A model generated the notes under the pieces. That model had not been told where the DNA came from. It saw nothing but the letters and a program-made list of their open reading frames with translations, and ran no database searches. 64,000 nucleotides of DNA from contig JANATG010000022.1 of NCBI GenBank assembly GCA_029449235.1, forward strand, positions 124,001 through 188,000. Direction: 5' to 3'. The position numbers and the translations under genes are program-made. Below, in pieces: positions 33,844 through 44,864 of the stretch; the stretch's first letter is position 1, and each line of letters starts with the position of its first letter. Source of the stretch: Linnemannia schmuckeri (Eukaryota > Mortierellomycota > Mortierellomycetes > Mortierellales > Mortierellaceae).

Positions 33844-35223
33844 ATGAACAGCCATATGCAACCAAACGATCCAGCTACTACACCAACACCACCCTTAGGC
33901 GAGCCAACTAGAACACCAACTCAAACACCACTGGTATCACAGAACGACCCAGCACCAACACTACCCAATTTTGACACCTTATTACTCCAAGATTCCCTCA
34001 CCGACCCCACCACTTCACCACCACTCACCACCGACTTTTCACAAACGCTCTTCAATGCCTCCAATGGAGATCCGGCCGCACAAGTCGCCCTAGGAGACAT
34101 CTACAAGGACCCCGGTCAATCCAACACCACCGTTGCACAAGACTACGCCCTAGCCATGTCCTGGTACCTCCGTGCCGCCTCTCAAAACGACCCCATTGGC
34201 CAACGCAAAGTCGGATTCCTCTATGACGAAGGTCTCGGCGTCGAGAAGGATCATGCGGCCGCCATGGACTGGTATCTCAAGGCTGCAGCCCAGAACCATG
34301 CATCCGCGCAGCATAATATCGGAGTCACGTACGAAAAGGGCCATGGCGTGGATGTGGATCTAAAGGTGGCGATGGAATGGTATAGGAAGGCTGCTGACCA
34401 GGGAGATAAGGATTCGCAGTTCTGTGTGGGGTTGTTGTATGATAATGGAGAGGGTGGTATCGAGCAGAATTATGGGCTGGCGATGGAGTGGTATTTGAAG
34501 TCGGCGGCGCAGGGGGATACGGACGCGATGTATAATATTGGACTTATGTATCGCCGTGGGCATGGGGTTCCGCAGGATGCTAGACTGGCGATGGAGTGGT
34601 ACGTCAAGGCAGCTGCAAATGGCGACCCGGACGCGCAGTGTAATATTGGGCAGCTGTACAATTATGGTGGTGATGGTGTGGAGCAGGACTTTGAGAGAGC
34701 GGTGGAGTGGTACCAGAAGGCAGCGGATCAAGGCAATGCGACTGCACAGTTCAATCTGGCACTGATGTATGAAGATGGTCAAGGAGTTGAACAGGATTAC
34801 GCCTTCGCTATGAGCTGGTTCCAAAAATCTGCCGAGAAAGGAGACCTAGACGCGCAGCACAACATCGGACGACTCCACTACCTTGGCCTCGGAATCCCCC
34901 AGAATTTCGCCCTTGCCATGAAATGGTACCGTAAGGCAGCCGACAAGAACCACGCGTCAGCAATGTGTAGCGTCGGGAGGTTGTACCACCATGGACATGG
35001 TGTTCCCCAGAGTGATATCATTGCGCTGGAATGGTTCTTGAGGGCTGCTGAGGAGGGTTGTAGGGCTTCGATGTTTTCCATAGGGCAGTTGTTTGAGTAT
35101 GGTCGGGGGATGCGTCAGGATTTGTATGAGGCTATGAAGTGGTATCGGAGGGCTGCGGATTTGGGGGATGTTAATGCTGGGTGGCGGTTTGATGAGTTGA
35201 AGCAGCGGCAACCGCGGTGTTGA
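33844..35223 (+). CDS. Sel1-repeat protein 1 (459 residues)
   Basis: A single exon with ATG at 33844 (MNSHMQPND). The first ~75 residues are Pro/Thr-rich and probably disordered. From ~80 to the end there are ten tandem Sel1-like repeats of 36 or 37 residues with the pattern A-x-x-x-I-G-x-L-Y-x-x-G-x-G-V-x-Q-D-x-x-x-A-M-x-W-Y-x-K-A-A-x-x-G. Such solenoids act as scaffolds for protein complexes; no enzyme domain is attached, so the partner is unknown. It lacks the N-terminal module present in Sel1 gene 2 and in the pseudogene between them. Codon third positions alternate in blocks between C-rich and G/T-rich along the gene. Confidence 0.9.
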   Translation: MNSHMQPNDPATTPTPPLGEPTRTPTQTPLVSQNDPAPTLPNFDTLLLQDSLTDPTTSPPLTTDFSQTLFNASNGDPAAQVALGDIYKDPGQSNTTVAQDYALAMSWYLRAASQNDPIGQRKVGFLYDEGLGVEKDHAAAMDWYLKAAAQNHASAQHNIGVTYEKGHGVDVDLKVAMEWYRKAADQGDKDSQFCVGLLYDNGEGGIEQNYGLAMEWYLKSAAQGDTDAMYNIGLMYRRGHGVPQDARLAMEWYVKAAANGDPDAQCNIGQLYNYGGDGVEQDFERAVEWYQKAADQGNATAQFNLALMYEDGQGVEQDYAFAMSWFQKSAEKGDLDAQHNIGRLHYLGLGIPQNFALAMKWYRKAADKNHASAMCSVGRLYHHGHGVPQSDIIALEWFLRAAEEGCRASMFSIGQLFEYGRGMRQDLYEAMKWYRRAADLGDVNAGWRFDELKQRQPRC

Positions 35224-36874
35224 ATTGTCCAAGGAAGGGAGATACTGGCATAAATAATAACAAAGCTGTTTGTGAAATGTTTGCGAATGTTGTCTATTTT
35301 GTCCGCACAAGAAGAACGTTCCTTGCAGGCGTCATCACCATGTGAGTTGCACTGACCAGTTCCCGAAGCAGTTATTACGCCGTCTCAATAATGTAGCAGT
35401 TCTAAGCGAGCATTGGCCACAGGGCCAGGGCCATGATGTGTTGTGTTGTGTCCAATACACTCGTTTTAACCCTTCACCACTATTTTTTATCCCTTTTTCT
35501 TTTTCCCTTCAACTCTGCTCCCTTATTCCACTCGCCATCACTCACCATCTCTTTTTCCTCGGCACTTTCAGTGACATCAGTACCGCATTGTATTCATCTT
35601 TCTTGAACTTCATCCCAACATACAACTACAATATCGACAGCCCCCAACAATGTGCAGGATTTCCAACTCGTCGACAAGAACAGTTGACCACCTGATATTC
35701 GTGGCTTCGACGACGTTGTCTATGTGGACGTATATACAGACCCGGCCACTAAGAACCAATTCGTCCTCCGAGACGAGATCTGACAAGTCTTTGACGATGC
35801 ACTTCATGTTAGAACCAAGCGAGGGCACTCCTCTACCTGAAAGGAGACGACTACAATTCATATGTTAATTCTAATAGTTTGGTGTGATTTATTCTAATAA
35901 CCGGAACCTTCAGAAGAAGCGCGATAGCTCTATGTTTGTTTTATTTTCTACTCTCAAGGCTGAAGCTATTCAGGATCGCTGCTGTCCCGGGAGGCCGTGC
36001 TGGATGTGTATGTGAACGGGACGTTGAGCGGAACAGAGGCTACTCTACCTAAGGGGCTCGACGCTGACAAGGCCATCCAACTCACCACCAACAGTAAATA
36101 ATGTCACCCAGACACACATCACCCATACCAATACCATCACGGGCGTAAGTTGAATCCTTGTCTATAGACTCGTGGAGCAAGTGATGGAAAACCACACGCA
36201 CATAGAAAATCCTTTTACAGCACCCAGACTACGAGGACCAGAATATGTATTCAGCGGCAATGACGACCAGATCCTATCAACGTCAACGTTGCAGCGCCTT
36301 AGTAACCTCCCAACAGCAACCGCCAAGAGGCCCATCAAGGTCCCAATGTGCCTAGCATTAGGATGGTGCAGCTAATCACAGCCATGCATCAAGCGCCCAA
36401 AACTTGAACACCAGTTATCGAACCTTGCCGCGCGAAAACCCCATTGCTGTTACGGTTGAGTAGTTTGCTTCACTATCTTGAGCCAAAAAAAAATCCTTGG
36501 TTTGCCACCGACTATGCTCTGGGACTGGCGCAAGTGAACGAAAAAAGTCATAAGCAATAGGGTTGGTTCAGATCAATGCAATGCACACGTGCACGCGAAG
36601 GTTAACCGAAAAAATAAAGCTATCAACTTTCACCGCTTTTGATTGAATAAAAAAAAGTGGAGATAAGGAATTCCTGTCATGCATCCACGCCTTCAACGAC
36701 ATTCTCACCCCTTTTGCCCATTCCTTTTCACCTTCACGAGCCATCTCTTCAATTTTGCTTTTCTTTTCTTTTTCCTTCGTACCTTCCCCCTTCTCCTTCC
36801 TTTCTTCTCCTCCCCTTTCAACTTCACTCTCACTGAATCCTCAGTACCTCTCAACTCGTACCACTACAACAAAA
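35224..36874. other. Spacer between the two Sel1 genes
   Basis: Contains the Sel1-family N-terminal pseudogene (about 35640-36360). The remaining parts are the 3' flank of gene 1 and a CT-rich leader of gene 2 (36700-36860). Confidence 0.55.
35640..36360 (+). pseudogene. Decayed N-terminal module of a Sel1-family protein
   Basis: The frame from about 35645 reads NVQDFQLVDKNS, a TGA, then PPDIRGFDDVVYVDVYTDP and KNQFVLRDEI, a second TGA, then QVFDDALHVR before a frame change. This matches residues ~27-70 of Sel1 gene 2 (FETVYLDTYPHPVNKDQFVLWDDI). After a stretch at the position of that gene's intron, RIAAVPG and VLDVYVNGTLSGTEATLPK again match it (RIAAVPDVILDVFVDVP). A third segment (LVEQVMENHTHIENPF, PRLRGPEYVF) has no counterpart in gene 2 and shows that the ancestor had a longer N-terminal domain. 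Two stops and at least one frameshift make it non-functional, and no Sel1 repeats follow it. Confidence 0.75.
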
Positions 36875-38664
36875 ATGGCAGCGCCCTATCACACAGTTCA
36901 GGCCATGCGACCCGTCAACAAAAACAGTTCTACACCTCCCACCATCCCAACCTCATTTGAAACCGTCTACCTCGATACATATCCACACCCTGTCAACAAG
37001 GACCAATTCGTACTCTGGGACGACATTCAATCACGGTTTGCCGGTGCGCTTTACGTCCAAAACGGAGCCAAGGTGCTCTCCTTTATGAGGGGAGCGGATT
37101 TTAAGCTGTAAGTACAATGGGTATAATGGGGATCTGCATATTTGATGCAGAGTATGATAGTTCCTCGGCGAAGATGATAGACCGTACTCACGTATTGTTG
37201 ATTGTTATTATCTATATTGACAGACTAGAGCCACGGAGGATTGCCGCGGTACCAGACGTCATATTGGACGTCTTTGTGGATGTCCCCACAGAGAGCATCA
37301 CAACCATCACTCGCAGTAACAGCCACACCCCCATTTCTATATCCCAGGAAGGCCATCAGGTCCAAGACGGTCCTCATCCCACAGACTCGTTTTCCATGTC
37401 CGCTAACAATGGAAACGTAGACGGTCAATATCTCATTGCCACGTACTATCACTACGGCCAGGGTGGTCTGGCCCAGGACTACACACTTGCTGCCAAGTGG
37501 TATCATGAGGCGGCTCAGCAAGGTCATGTATCAGCTCAGTACAGCCTCGCCCAGCTGTGTCAAAATGGCCAAGGCATTGGCCAAAACTATGGCCTCGCCA
37601 TGGATTGGTACCGCGAGGCTGCCAACCAGGGGAACGCATCTGCGATGTTCAGCATGGGAGCTCTCTATCACCACGGAAAGGGGATGCCTTCCAATTACAC
37701 TCTTGCGATGTCTTGGTACCTCCAGGCTGCTCACCAGGGTCATGCCTTCGCCCAGTTCAGCATTGGTTTGATGTACGAGAGCGGTCAAGGGGTCTACCAG
37801 AACTATGCGGAAGCTAGTGATTGGTATCAGAGAGCCGCCAATCAAGGAAGCGCTGCAGCCCAGTTCCGTCTTGGTCGACTGTATGAGAACAGTCAAGGAG
37901 TAGCTCAGAATCTGAGCGTGGCCAGGGAGTGGTATCAGAGGGCTGGCGACCAAGGACACGTCGATGCTCAGTGCAACGTCGGTTGGTTATATATCTTCGG
38001 TCAAGGAGTGGATCGGGACTACAAGCTTGCTTTGGAATGGTTTAAAAAGGCCACCGATCAGCAGCACGCCGAGGCTCAGTTCATTGTCGGTTGTTTGTGT
38101 GAGGAAGGTATTGGGATGGATCGTGACTACAATCTCGCAATGAAGTGGTACAATAAGGCCGCCGATCAACAACACGCTGGAGCTCAATGCAACATTGGCC
38201 GGTCGTATGAGCGAGGTCGTGGAGTGGATCGCGACTATAAGCTGGCAATGGAGTGGTACCAGAAGGCTGCTGATCAACACTATGCTGGAGCTCAGTGGGG
38301 TATTGGTCAGTTGTATTTGAACGGTCTTGGAGTGAATCGCGACTTCGTGCTTGCAATGGAGTGTTTCAAGAAGGTCATCGACGAAATGAGCATTGGTCTG
38401 CTGCATAGTTATGGTAAAAACGTCCCTCGAGACCTCTTCCACGGAACGGAGCTGTATCGCAAGATTGCCAAGCGTGGACTTTGCCATGCTCAGCACCACA
38501 TCGGCAAAGTGTATGAAGATGCAGAGGGTGTGGAACGAGATTATGTTCTAGCGATGGAATGGTATCTCAAAGCTGCCAAAGGAGGGTACGATAAAGCCAA
38601 AACACGATATATTGCATTGAAGCAACAGGGTTTTGGCCCAGAGCTTGAAGAGATTAAAGCTTGA
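36875..38664 (+). CDS. Sel1-repeat protein 2 with an N-terminal module (557 residues)
   Basis: Exons 36875-37107 and 37224-38664 join in phase across a 116-base intron (GTAAGT donor, TTGACAG acceptor). Residues ~27-110 form a module shared with the adjacent pseudogene (DQFVLWDDI, KVLSFMRGAD, RIAAVPDVILDVFVDVP). It looks like a compact globular domain, and I do not know a name for it. After a Ser/Thr-rich link come about eleven Sel1-like repeats (from ~160), for example YNIGLLY-type units ending in KWYxKAADQ. Repeats 9 and 10 are shortened. The role is probably scaffolding; partner unknown. The copy is adjacent to gene 1 and the pseudogene, marking a local expansion. Confidence 0.9.
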
Positions 38665-38929
38665 CTGCCGCTTATAAAATAGCCCCTTTCACTTTACATT
38701 CATAAAAAAAACTTCATTGCGCGCTAGCAACAACTAAAGAATTTCAAAATTCGCTCGCTGCAGATTACATATCATCTCGTCAGAAAAGTGATGTTTTTTA
38801 TGGGCAAATGGTGAGTGCTTGGAAAAGTGCTGCAACACTAGTGTGTATTTTTGCACACGAAAGGATAAGACATGAACTGCTCAAGAGAAGGATGAATGGG
38901 TAGGATATATGATTTGATGATGAAATGGT

Positions 38930-38947
38930 CCCCCCCCCCCCCCCCCC
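38930..38947 (+). repeat. Run of 18 C
   Basis: An uninterrupted C tract in intergenic DNA downstream of Sel1 gene 2. Its length in the assembly may be unreliable. Confidence 0.8.
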
Positions 38948-39513
38948 GGATGGCGTAGAAAGGTCTTGTTGCTAAATGCGATGCTTAATCCTGTTTTTCG
39001 GCCATCGCATTGGAAGATATAGCTGACACATGCTGCTGGCAAGGAAAAGTTATCTTCGGCACTTGTGTTCAAATTTATCGCTATGGTTTACTTTTTACTC
39101 TATCATATTGCAAGAGGCGCGTTAGTCTAAGTTGTGCACCCGAATTTTTGGATCGCGTCACTGATTAATCAGGTTACATGCTGCCTTCCTTGTAGTACAA
39201 GCTCATATTTTGTCGTTTTTCAATTGGGCGACGACTCCATGGCAGTGTTGTCAGCCCAGGTAGAGATCAGTGCAGTTTAGGATACTGTCTCGGCGGTAAT
39301 TTCGCGAAAATTCAGCAAGTACTTTGTCACAGCGATAAAAAAATTGTACGGAACCCTTCCTGCTGATGATTCGCCCACTCTTCATTGTCTCTTAATTACC
39401 CTTTTTGTCACGTCTCTCAATTCTTTTTTTCTCGTCACCAACAAATGCTTTAGTCTCTCCAGTCGAATACTTACTCCAGCCCAAGTACCATTTCACAGGG
39501 CATCCCTCTGCGC

Positions 39514-39517
<4 letters not shown>

Positions 39518-39545
<28 letters not shown>
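39518..39545 (+). repeat. Run of 28 T
   Basis: A T tract in the 5' flank of the orphan membrane protein gene, 560 bases before its start. Confidence 0.8.
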
Positions 39546-40101
39546 CGTGAGGTTTGCCTTCCTAAATATTATTATTTTTTCCTTAATTCCACATTCCATT
39601 CATTCACTTCAGGGATTAATTACCTGTTTCATCAATTCCCACTAATATCCACATACTCCATTCCTTTTTTTTCTGCATCTGTTTGTTTGTAGATCCTCAT
39701 ATGCGCCAACACACAACAGCCTTGCGCCATTTTTTTTCTTTCCGAAGGAACGGTATTGGCATAATCGGCTGTTAAACCTCTGCCGGCTGAGTGGCCAATG
39801 CATACTTTCGACACCTTCTTGTTGCTGGTGTATGTGAGGAAGGGTGTCTAACGGTCGATTTGTAATAACGCTTGAATATTATTCTCCTTCCTCTTTTTAT
39901 CTCTCTCTTCACTCTCTCTTCATATTTCCATTCTTTACATTTCTCTTTTCCCATTTGCCTTTTACTGTTCGCGTTCACAGTACCCTCCGTTTTGCCTTTA
40001 AATTATCCAAAAAAAAAAAATAGAAACCACACGGAAACACACATACCTGTCCCTCTCCTCCAATCTCTCTCTTCTTCAATTCATCAATTCTACAGCCACC
40101 C

Positions 40102-41544
40102 ATGTCAGGCATAGCACCAGTACTAGCACCACCCTTCCACAATCTCTTCCGAAACTTCTGGACACGCTCCGAGCCCTCAACGACCAACCCCCTCCTCGAC
40201 GACTCCAGCGGAAAAATCAACCTGGTTATCATCCACACCAACGGTCAAGACGGCATGGAAGACACCGACCTCGTTTCCCAAACCCTTCAACACAACCACT
40301 CCTCCACCAACAACGACACCATCACCCAAATAAACAACAAAGCCGAAACGGGAGGAACAGGGATGGAAGACCTAATGTCGGGCGGGGACGTGTTCGCAGG
40401 CGTGATCGTCTTCAGTGTCGGGATGTTGATTCTCATCGTAGCAGTGACGTTTTATTTTGCCAATGGGAGGTCTCTTCGCATTGTTCGACGGAATCGAGGT
40501 CTCGATACCAGCAGTAGCGCACATAGTGGGAGGGGTGCGTCTGGGAGAAGTGAGGATGTAGCAGGAAGTGTAGGGGTAGAGGATGTTGATTTGGAGCAGA
40601 ATAATCAACCAAGGACCACCACAACGGAAAAGGGAGCAGAAGAAGCAAGAGAAGCCGGGACGCTCGAAAAGGTTTCAACACTCGACCTGCACTCGCCTTC
40701 AACGGCCCGACTGATCGACCACCACCCTTCCTCCTCCTCCGTATTCGCATTCCTAAAAGGCTCCCCCTCTCCATTTCACACCCACCACCACCACAGCTCC
40801 AACAGCCTCAGCCTCTCCCTCAAAAGCAGCCAGAGCGGCGCCACGAGCATTATCAGCAAAACCGGCAACGATTTCGATACCACTAACGAATCAACTACAC
40901 TCTACATGCCAGTATTAACGAGGACCAAGGCGAGGAGTAGTTATAAGAAGAAGGGTAAAGGGGTGATCAGTCTCTTCACAAGTGTTACTTCTTTAAGAGG
41001 AGGAGGGGCGGCGGCAAAGAAAAAGGAGGAGCAATTACAGCAACAGACGGCGGCAATGGAGATCGCGAGGAGCGCGAGTGCGATTATCATTCAAGTCCAA
41101 GAGCCTTCCGAGCCCGCCAGCGCCACACCTCTCACACCCCTCGACACCCACACCCACTCTTCCAAGGCCTCCAACACCCACACCTCAAATCCCACCTCCC
41201 CTCTCGACCAGCCTGAAACTCCTGAAGATGTCTTCTCCCCCATCCACCCAACATCTACCGACCCCCAACAGATGTCCATCCTCCGCCTAGATACGCCATC
41301 AGTAATCCGTTCAAGTTCAGTAATAGGCCTATACGGGAGTGCAAAATCCTCGCCCAACGGCTCAATGGTCGACGCGGCCTCCACTCGTGCGATATACTGT
41401 ACGTCCCTCAAGTCGGCAATTTCCTTCCTCCCCACAGAATCGACTTCCACGCTTGGTGTGTTTCATACTGCTGATGTAGTAGGAGGAGGAGGGATGGGAG
41501 TTGGTGCGGGTCAGGATATTATAATTGCGACTGCAGGGCTGTAG
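40102..41544 (+). CDS. Single-pass membrane protein of unknown function (480 residues)
   Basis: A single exon; the ATG at 40102 follows a CT-rich leader. Residues 1-95 are polar, with NHS and NDT sequons. Residues ~97-120 (VFAGVIVFSVGMLILIVAVTFYFA) form one transmembrane helix, followed at once by basic residues (RSLRIVRRNRG). The positive-inside rule puts the long C-terminal part (~360 residues) in the cytosol. That part is Ser/Thr/His-rich, largely disordered, with a conserved-looking patch TLYMPVLTRTKAR near residue 275. The layout recalls fungal wall-stress sensor-like or adaptor membrane proteins, but there is no signal peptide and no WSC or similar domain, so I assign no function. Confidence 0.7.
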   Translation: MSGIAPVLAPPFHNLFRNFWTRSEPSTTNPLLDDSSGKINLVIIHTNGQDGMEDTDLVSQTLQHNHSSTNNDTITQINNKAETGGTGMEDLMSGGDVFAGVIVFSVGMLILIVAVTFYFANGRSLRIVRRNRGLDTSSSAHSGRGASGRSEDVAGSVGVEDVDLEQNNQPRTTTTEKGAEEAREAGTLEKVSTLDLHSPSTARLIDHHPSSSSVFAFLKGSPSPFHTHHHHSSNSLSLSLKSSQSGATSIISKTGNDFDTTNESTTLYMPVLTRTKARSSYKKKGKGVISLFTSVTSLRGGGAAAKKKEEQLQQQTAAMEIARSASAIIIQVQEPSEPASATPLTPLDTHTHSSKASNTHTSNPTSPLDQPETPEDVFSPIHPTSTDPQQMSILRLDTPSVIRSSSVIGLYGSAKSSPNGSMVDAASTRAIYCTSLKSAISFLPTESTSTLGVFHTADVVGGGGMGVGAGQDIIIATAGL

Positions 41545-41750
41545 CCTTCTTGAAGCACCATAGTTCATTTACACCAAGAAAACAAAAATATGCATCTTAC
41601 CATCATTCACACACACACTCGCCTGTGATCAGCTAGAATTCAAATTTTATTGTATTGTCGCGCATCTATCTGTGTGGTTGTGTTTGTTGAGGCAAGGGGT
41701 ATTGCAATGAAAATAGTATATGTATAGAAATAAGAGAAGGAGAGAGTTAT

Positions 41751-44700
41751 TTACTTGGCGAGTCTAGAGATGGCAAAGACGGCAATGATGGTGAAGGAAA
41801 GAGTAACAAGGGCACCGGGGAGAAGAAGCTCATCAGGAATGGAATCCAGCATCTTTTTGAACTCCGAGGGCTGCTTCTTGGGCTCTTCAGGCGCCGCAGG
41901 CTTAGGCTGCTCCACAGTACGGACGGGCTCGGGCACCTCAACCACGGGGGCTGGAACAATAGGTGCAGGGGCTGGAGTGACTGCGCTGACTGTGGTTCCG
42001 ACAACGCTAGGTGCAGCGGGGAGGATTGTCGAGGCACGAGGGTCGGCAACATAGAGCATAACACGGTTCTGTCCCTGCTTCTTGGCAATGGCAACCGAAT
42101 CAGCCAAATCAGCATCCGAGGTCATCATCACATAATCCTGCTCGTCATCCATGTACGAAATGTTGAACTCGGCCAAGAGGGCACTCTGGCTGGGGTCAGA
42201 CTCGGCGCCAAAAGGCTCCTTCTCCATGATGGTCTCCCGAAGACGGTTGAGGTCGGTATAATCGGCAGTGAAGCGGTGGACAGTGTTGGAGATGGGCGAC
42301 TTGAACTTGAACACGAATGTAGTGTTCTCCTCCTCGATCTGCTTGTGGATCAATTCACTGCGGTCCTCAGCTACAACCGAGGCAGACTCGTTGGGGAAAA
42401 TCTCGCCGGGGAAGGGCTGCATGGCCTGGTGGCTGCTGGGCGAAGCGGCCATGCTGGGCGACATGATAGATGAAGGAGCCATCGACTCGGACACAACCGA
42501 GCCATCGTCATCTCCAGCCATAGCAGCAGAGTTCCAGAAGTGGTTCCACATGGGTCCTGACTCTGAATCCTTGGTGTTCATCGAGTTGATCTGCTCCATG
42601 GTAGCATATGTCAGCTTCAAGACATCGACAACCCCAACGATCTCCTTGTCCTCCTCAACAACAGGCAAGTTCAAGTAATGTCCATCTAATTTTAGCGATA
42701 ATTTTGAACGAGAATTAGAAAAATCATTATATGGTGAGGGAAATGAAGAGAGTTGAGAGCAATGGGTGCTTACCGTGCATCTTGCGGAGGGCGTCCATGA
42801 TAGTCATGGAGGAGGGGGCAGTGTCGGGGTGGGGGGTCATGACACGGACCACACTGCAGTTGCTGGGCTCCAATTGAGCAGCAATAACACGAAGAACGAT
42901 ATCTATAGTTGCACAGCACCACAAGGGGAGGTCGAGAATGAAAAAGAGCCACCGTTAATAAATTGAGACATATTTCGATTCGACCATGCTCCCTGTTCTC
43001 GCATTGCCTGAATTGGGGATCAACGTGCCGAATATCGGATGCACAGTGTTCCCGCCGTTCTTTTCTCCACCAGCTTTTTTTTCCTACTGTAATAACGCCA
43101 TTTTTCGTTTCCCCAGCGCATTTCCGTTTCCCCAACAACGCCATGATTTTGAGCTATCCAATGCCTTTCCCATGAATTTTTCTTTTGACTACGCTCTTTC
43201 CAGTTTCATGATGCCTTTCAATTTCTCCAATGTCTTCGTCCATCCCGAATATCAGCGAGCGGTAACTTACCCTTAGAGGTAAAGATACCGGCAATATCAA
43301 CGCCGTTCTGATCCATGACAAGGACGGCAGTGACACGACGCTCCTTCATCAGTTTGGCAGCCTCTTTGACGGTGGCCTTGACGTTAACCTCCGCGGCGGG
43401 CGAACCATCCAGAACCGAGCTGAGATCGGGACACATCATCTTTTCTCTGAGGGTCTCCATGTACTGAACCATGGCGACGTTCTGCATGCCACCCCACTCC
43501 TTGTCGACTCCCTCCAGGGCATCGTACAACTTCTTGGACTGTCCGTAGGCGCGCTCCATCTTTGAAAGGGACTCGTACAAACACTTTGTGATATCCAAAA
43601 GACCGACAATCTCTGAATCCTCGTTTTGGACGGGCTAGATTAAATAGCGAAGGGGTGCAGGGGGTTAGCTATCATTGGCTACCATCCAATTTTGGCCAGC
43701 TGACATTTTTTGTTCCCGGTAGGCTAGAAAGCATCTTAAAGAATAAAGGACATACCAAGTGACGGAACCCCTTTTGCACCATCAAGTTAAGAGCATCAGT
43801 TGCGCTACGGTCTGTTGTGACGACCATGGGGTTGGGAGTCATGATGTCAGCCACACGGGTCGAACGAGGATCAAGACCACTGTCCATTGGAATTATTTTT
43901 TTATCAAAAGGGGGAAGAAAGGAAGGAAAAACAAGCAGTTAGCGCACGTACTCACAGAACTCAATAACGCATTGCATTCAGGAGTACAAATAACACACAG
44001 TCAACAGCACACAGACACAGTTCAGACATAGACGGGGAGAAGAAAAACAAAGAAAAGAAAAGACGGAAGGACAGAGACACATGCAAACAAAAAAAATAAA
44101 TAATCATCGCCCTTTTCCCTCACCACACTGCTCCCGTTATTGTTTCTATCACCCCGTCGCCCTTGTTTTGGGAATTGTATTCACAGAGGTCATGAGGGGA
44201 AAAAAGGAAAGGAAAAAAATAGTGACAAACTATAACAACAACAAAGGCGCACACAGAAAAGGGAAAAAAAAATCTGCCCCAAAAACACACATCCCGAGTT
44301 GAACGTCTTTTCTATGAAAAAAAGAGATGAAACTTACGCAGCGACGACACGGAAGGCAAGATCCTTGGCAGTAAAGATACCGGAGAGATGCTCCTCGTCG
44401 TTGATGACCAGGACACAGTCGGCACGCTTGGCAGCCATGTTCTGAGACGCTTCTGTGACTGTGAGCGACTCTGAGACGGTCAGAGCCTGTGAGACCCGCA
44501 GAGCCGAGACGGTGCCAGCCATCATCTTTTGCGTCTGCTTCGCCTTGCGCGAGCTGTGGCGCTTCTTGGACAACTCTTGCTCAATCTTGCGACGGATCGC
44601 CTATTTTTGCAATTCCACATTCCACATTCATTCACCGAAGGAGGAGTAAGAAAGTTAATTCTGGGAACAAAGAGAAAACTCGGTTCCCTGTTTGTTTTTT

Positions 44701-44864
44701 CGAATTTGCAAGAAAAGTACCTCATCCTTCTTGGACTGGCGATGACGGGCAGACTCGCTGAAGCTGGAGGAGACATCGGACATTTGGTCGTTAGGACGGC
44801 TGTTGACGAGGCCCGAGAAAGACTTCCCAGCCTGAGGGGGACGAAGAGAGCTAGCCATGGACAT
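41751..44864 (-). CDS. CBS and PB1 domain protein with C-terminal membrane anchor
   Basis: Exons (minus): 44864-44721, 44600-44338, 43879-43756, 43634-43271, 42902-42774, 42685-41751, all in phase, 652 residues. After a Ser-rich N-terminus, four CBS motifs in two pairs occupy roughly residues 75-205 and 240-370 (VADIMTPNPMVV, GFRHLPVQNEDSEIVGLLDI, VAAVLVMDQNG-like, VVRVMTPHPDTAP, NLPVVEEDKEIVGVVDV). CBS pairs bind adenosyl ligands. A PB1 domain follows (~445-535) with an acidic OPCA motif ISYMDDEQDYVMMTSD, so it can pair with a basic PB1 partner. A Pro/Val-rich link leads to a hydrophobic C-terminal helix (LLLPGALVTLSFTIIAVFAI) and RLAK end: a tail anchor. Related CBS-PB1 proteins exist in many fungi; their function is poorly defined. 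Confidence 0.88.

Larger units (their letters stand above)
38665..40101. other. Spacer with C and T homopolymers
   Basis: No coding frame I can support in 1.4 kb. It has a run of 18 C (38930-38947) and a run of 28 T (39518-39545). The last 200 bases are a CT-rich leader of the next gene. Confidence 0.5.

Noticed and set aside
39783..39800. A-box-like GGCTGAGTGGCCAATGC, as in tRNA-Leu or tRNA-Ser
   Set aside because: No B box or cloverleaf follows within 100 bases.
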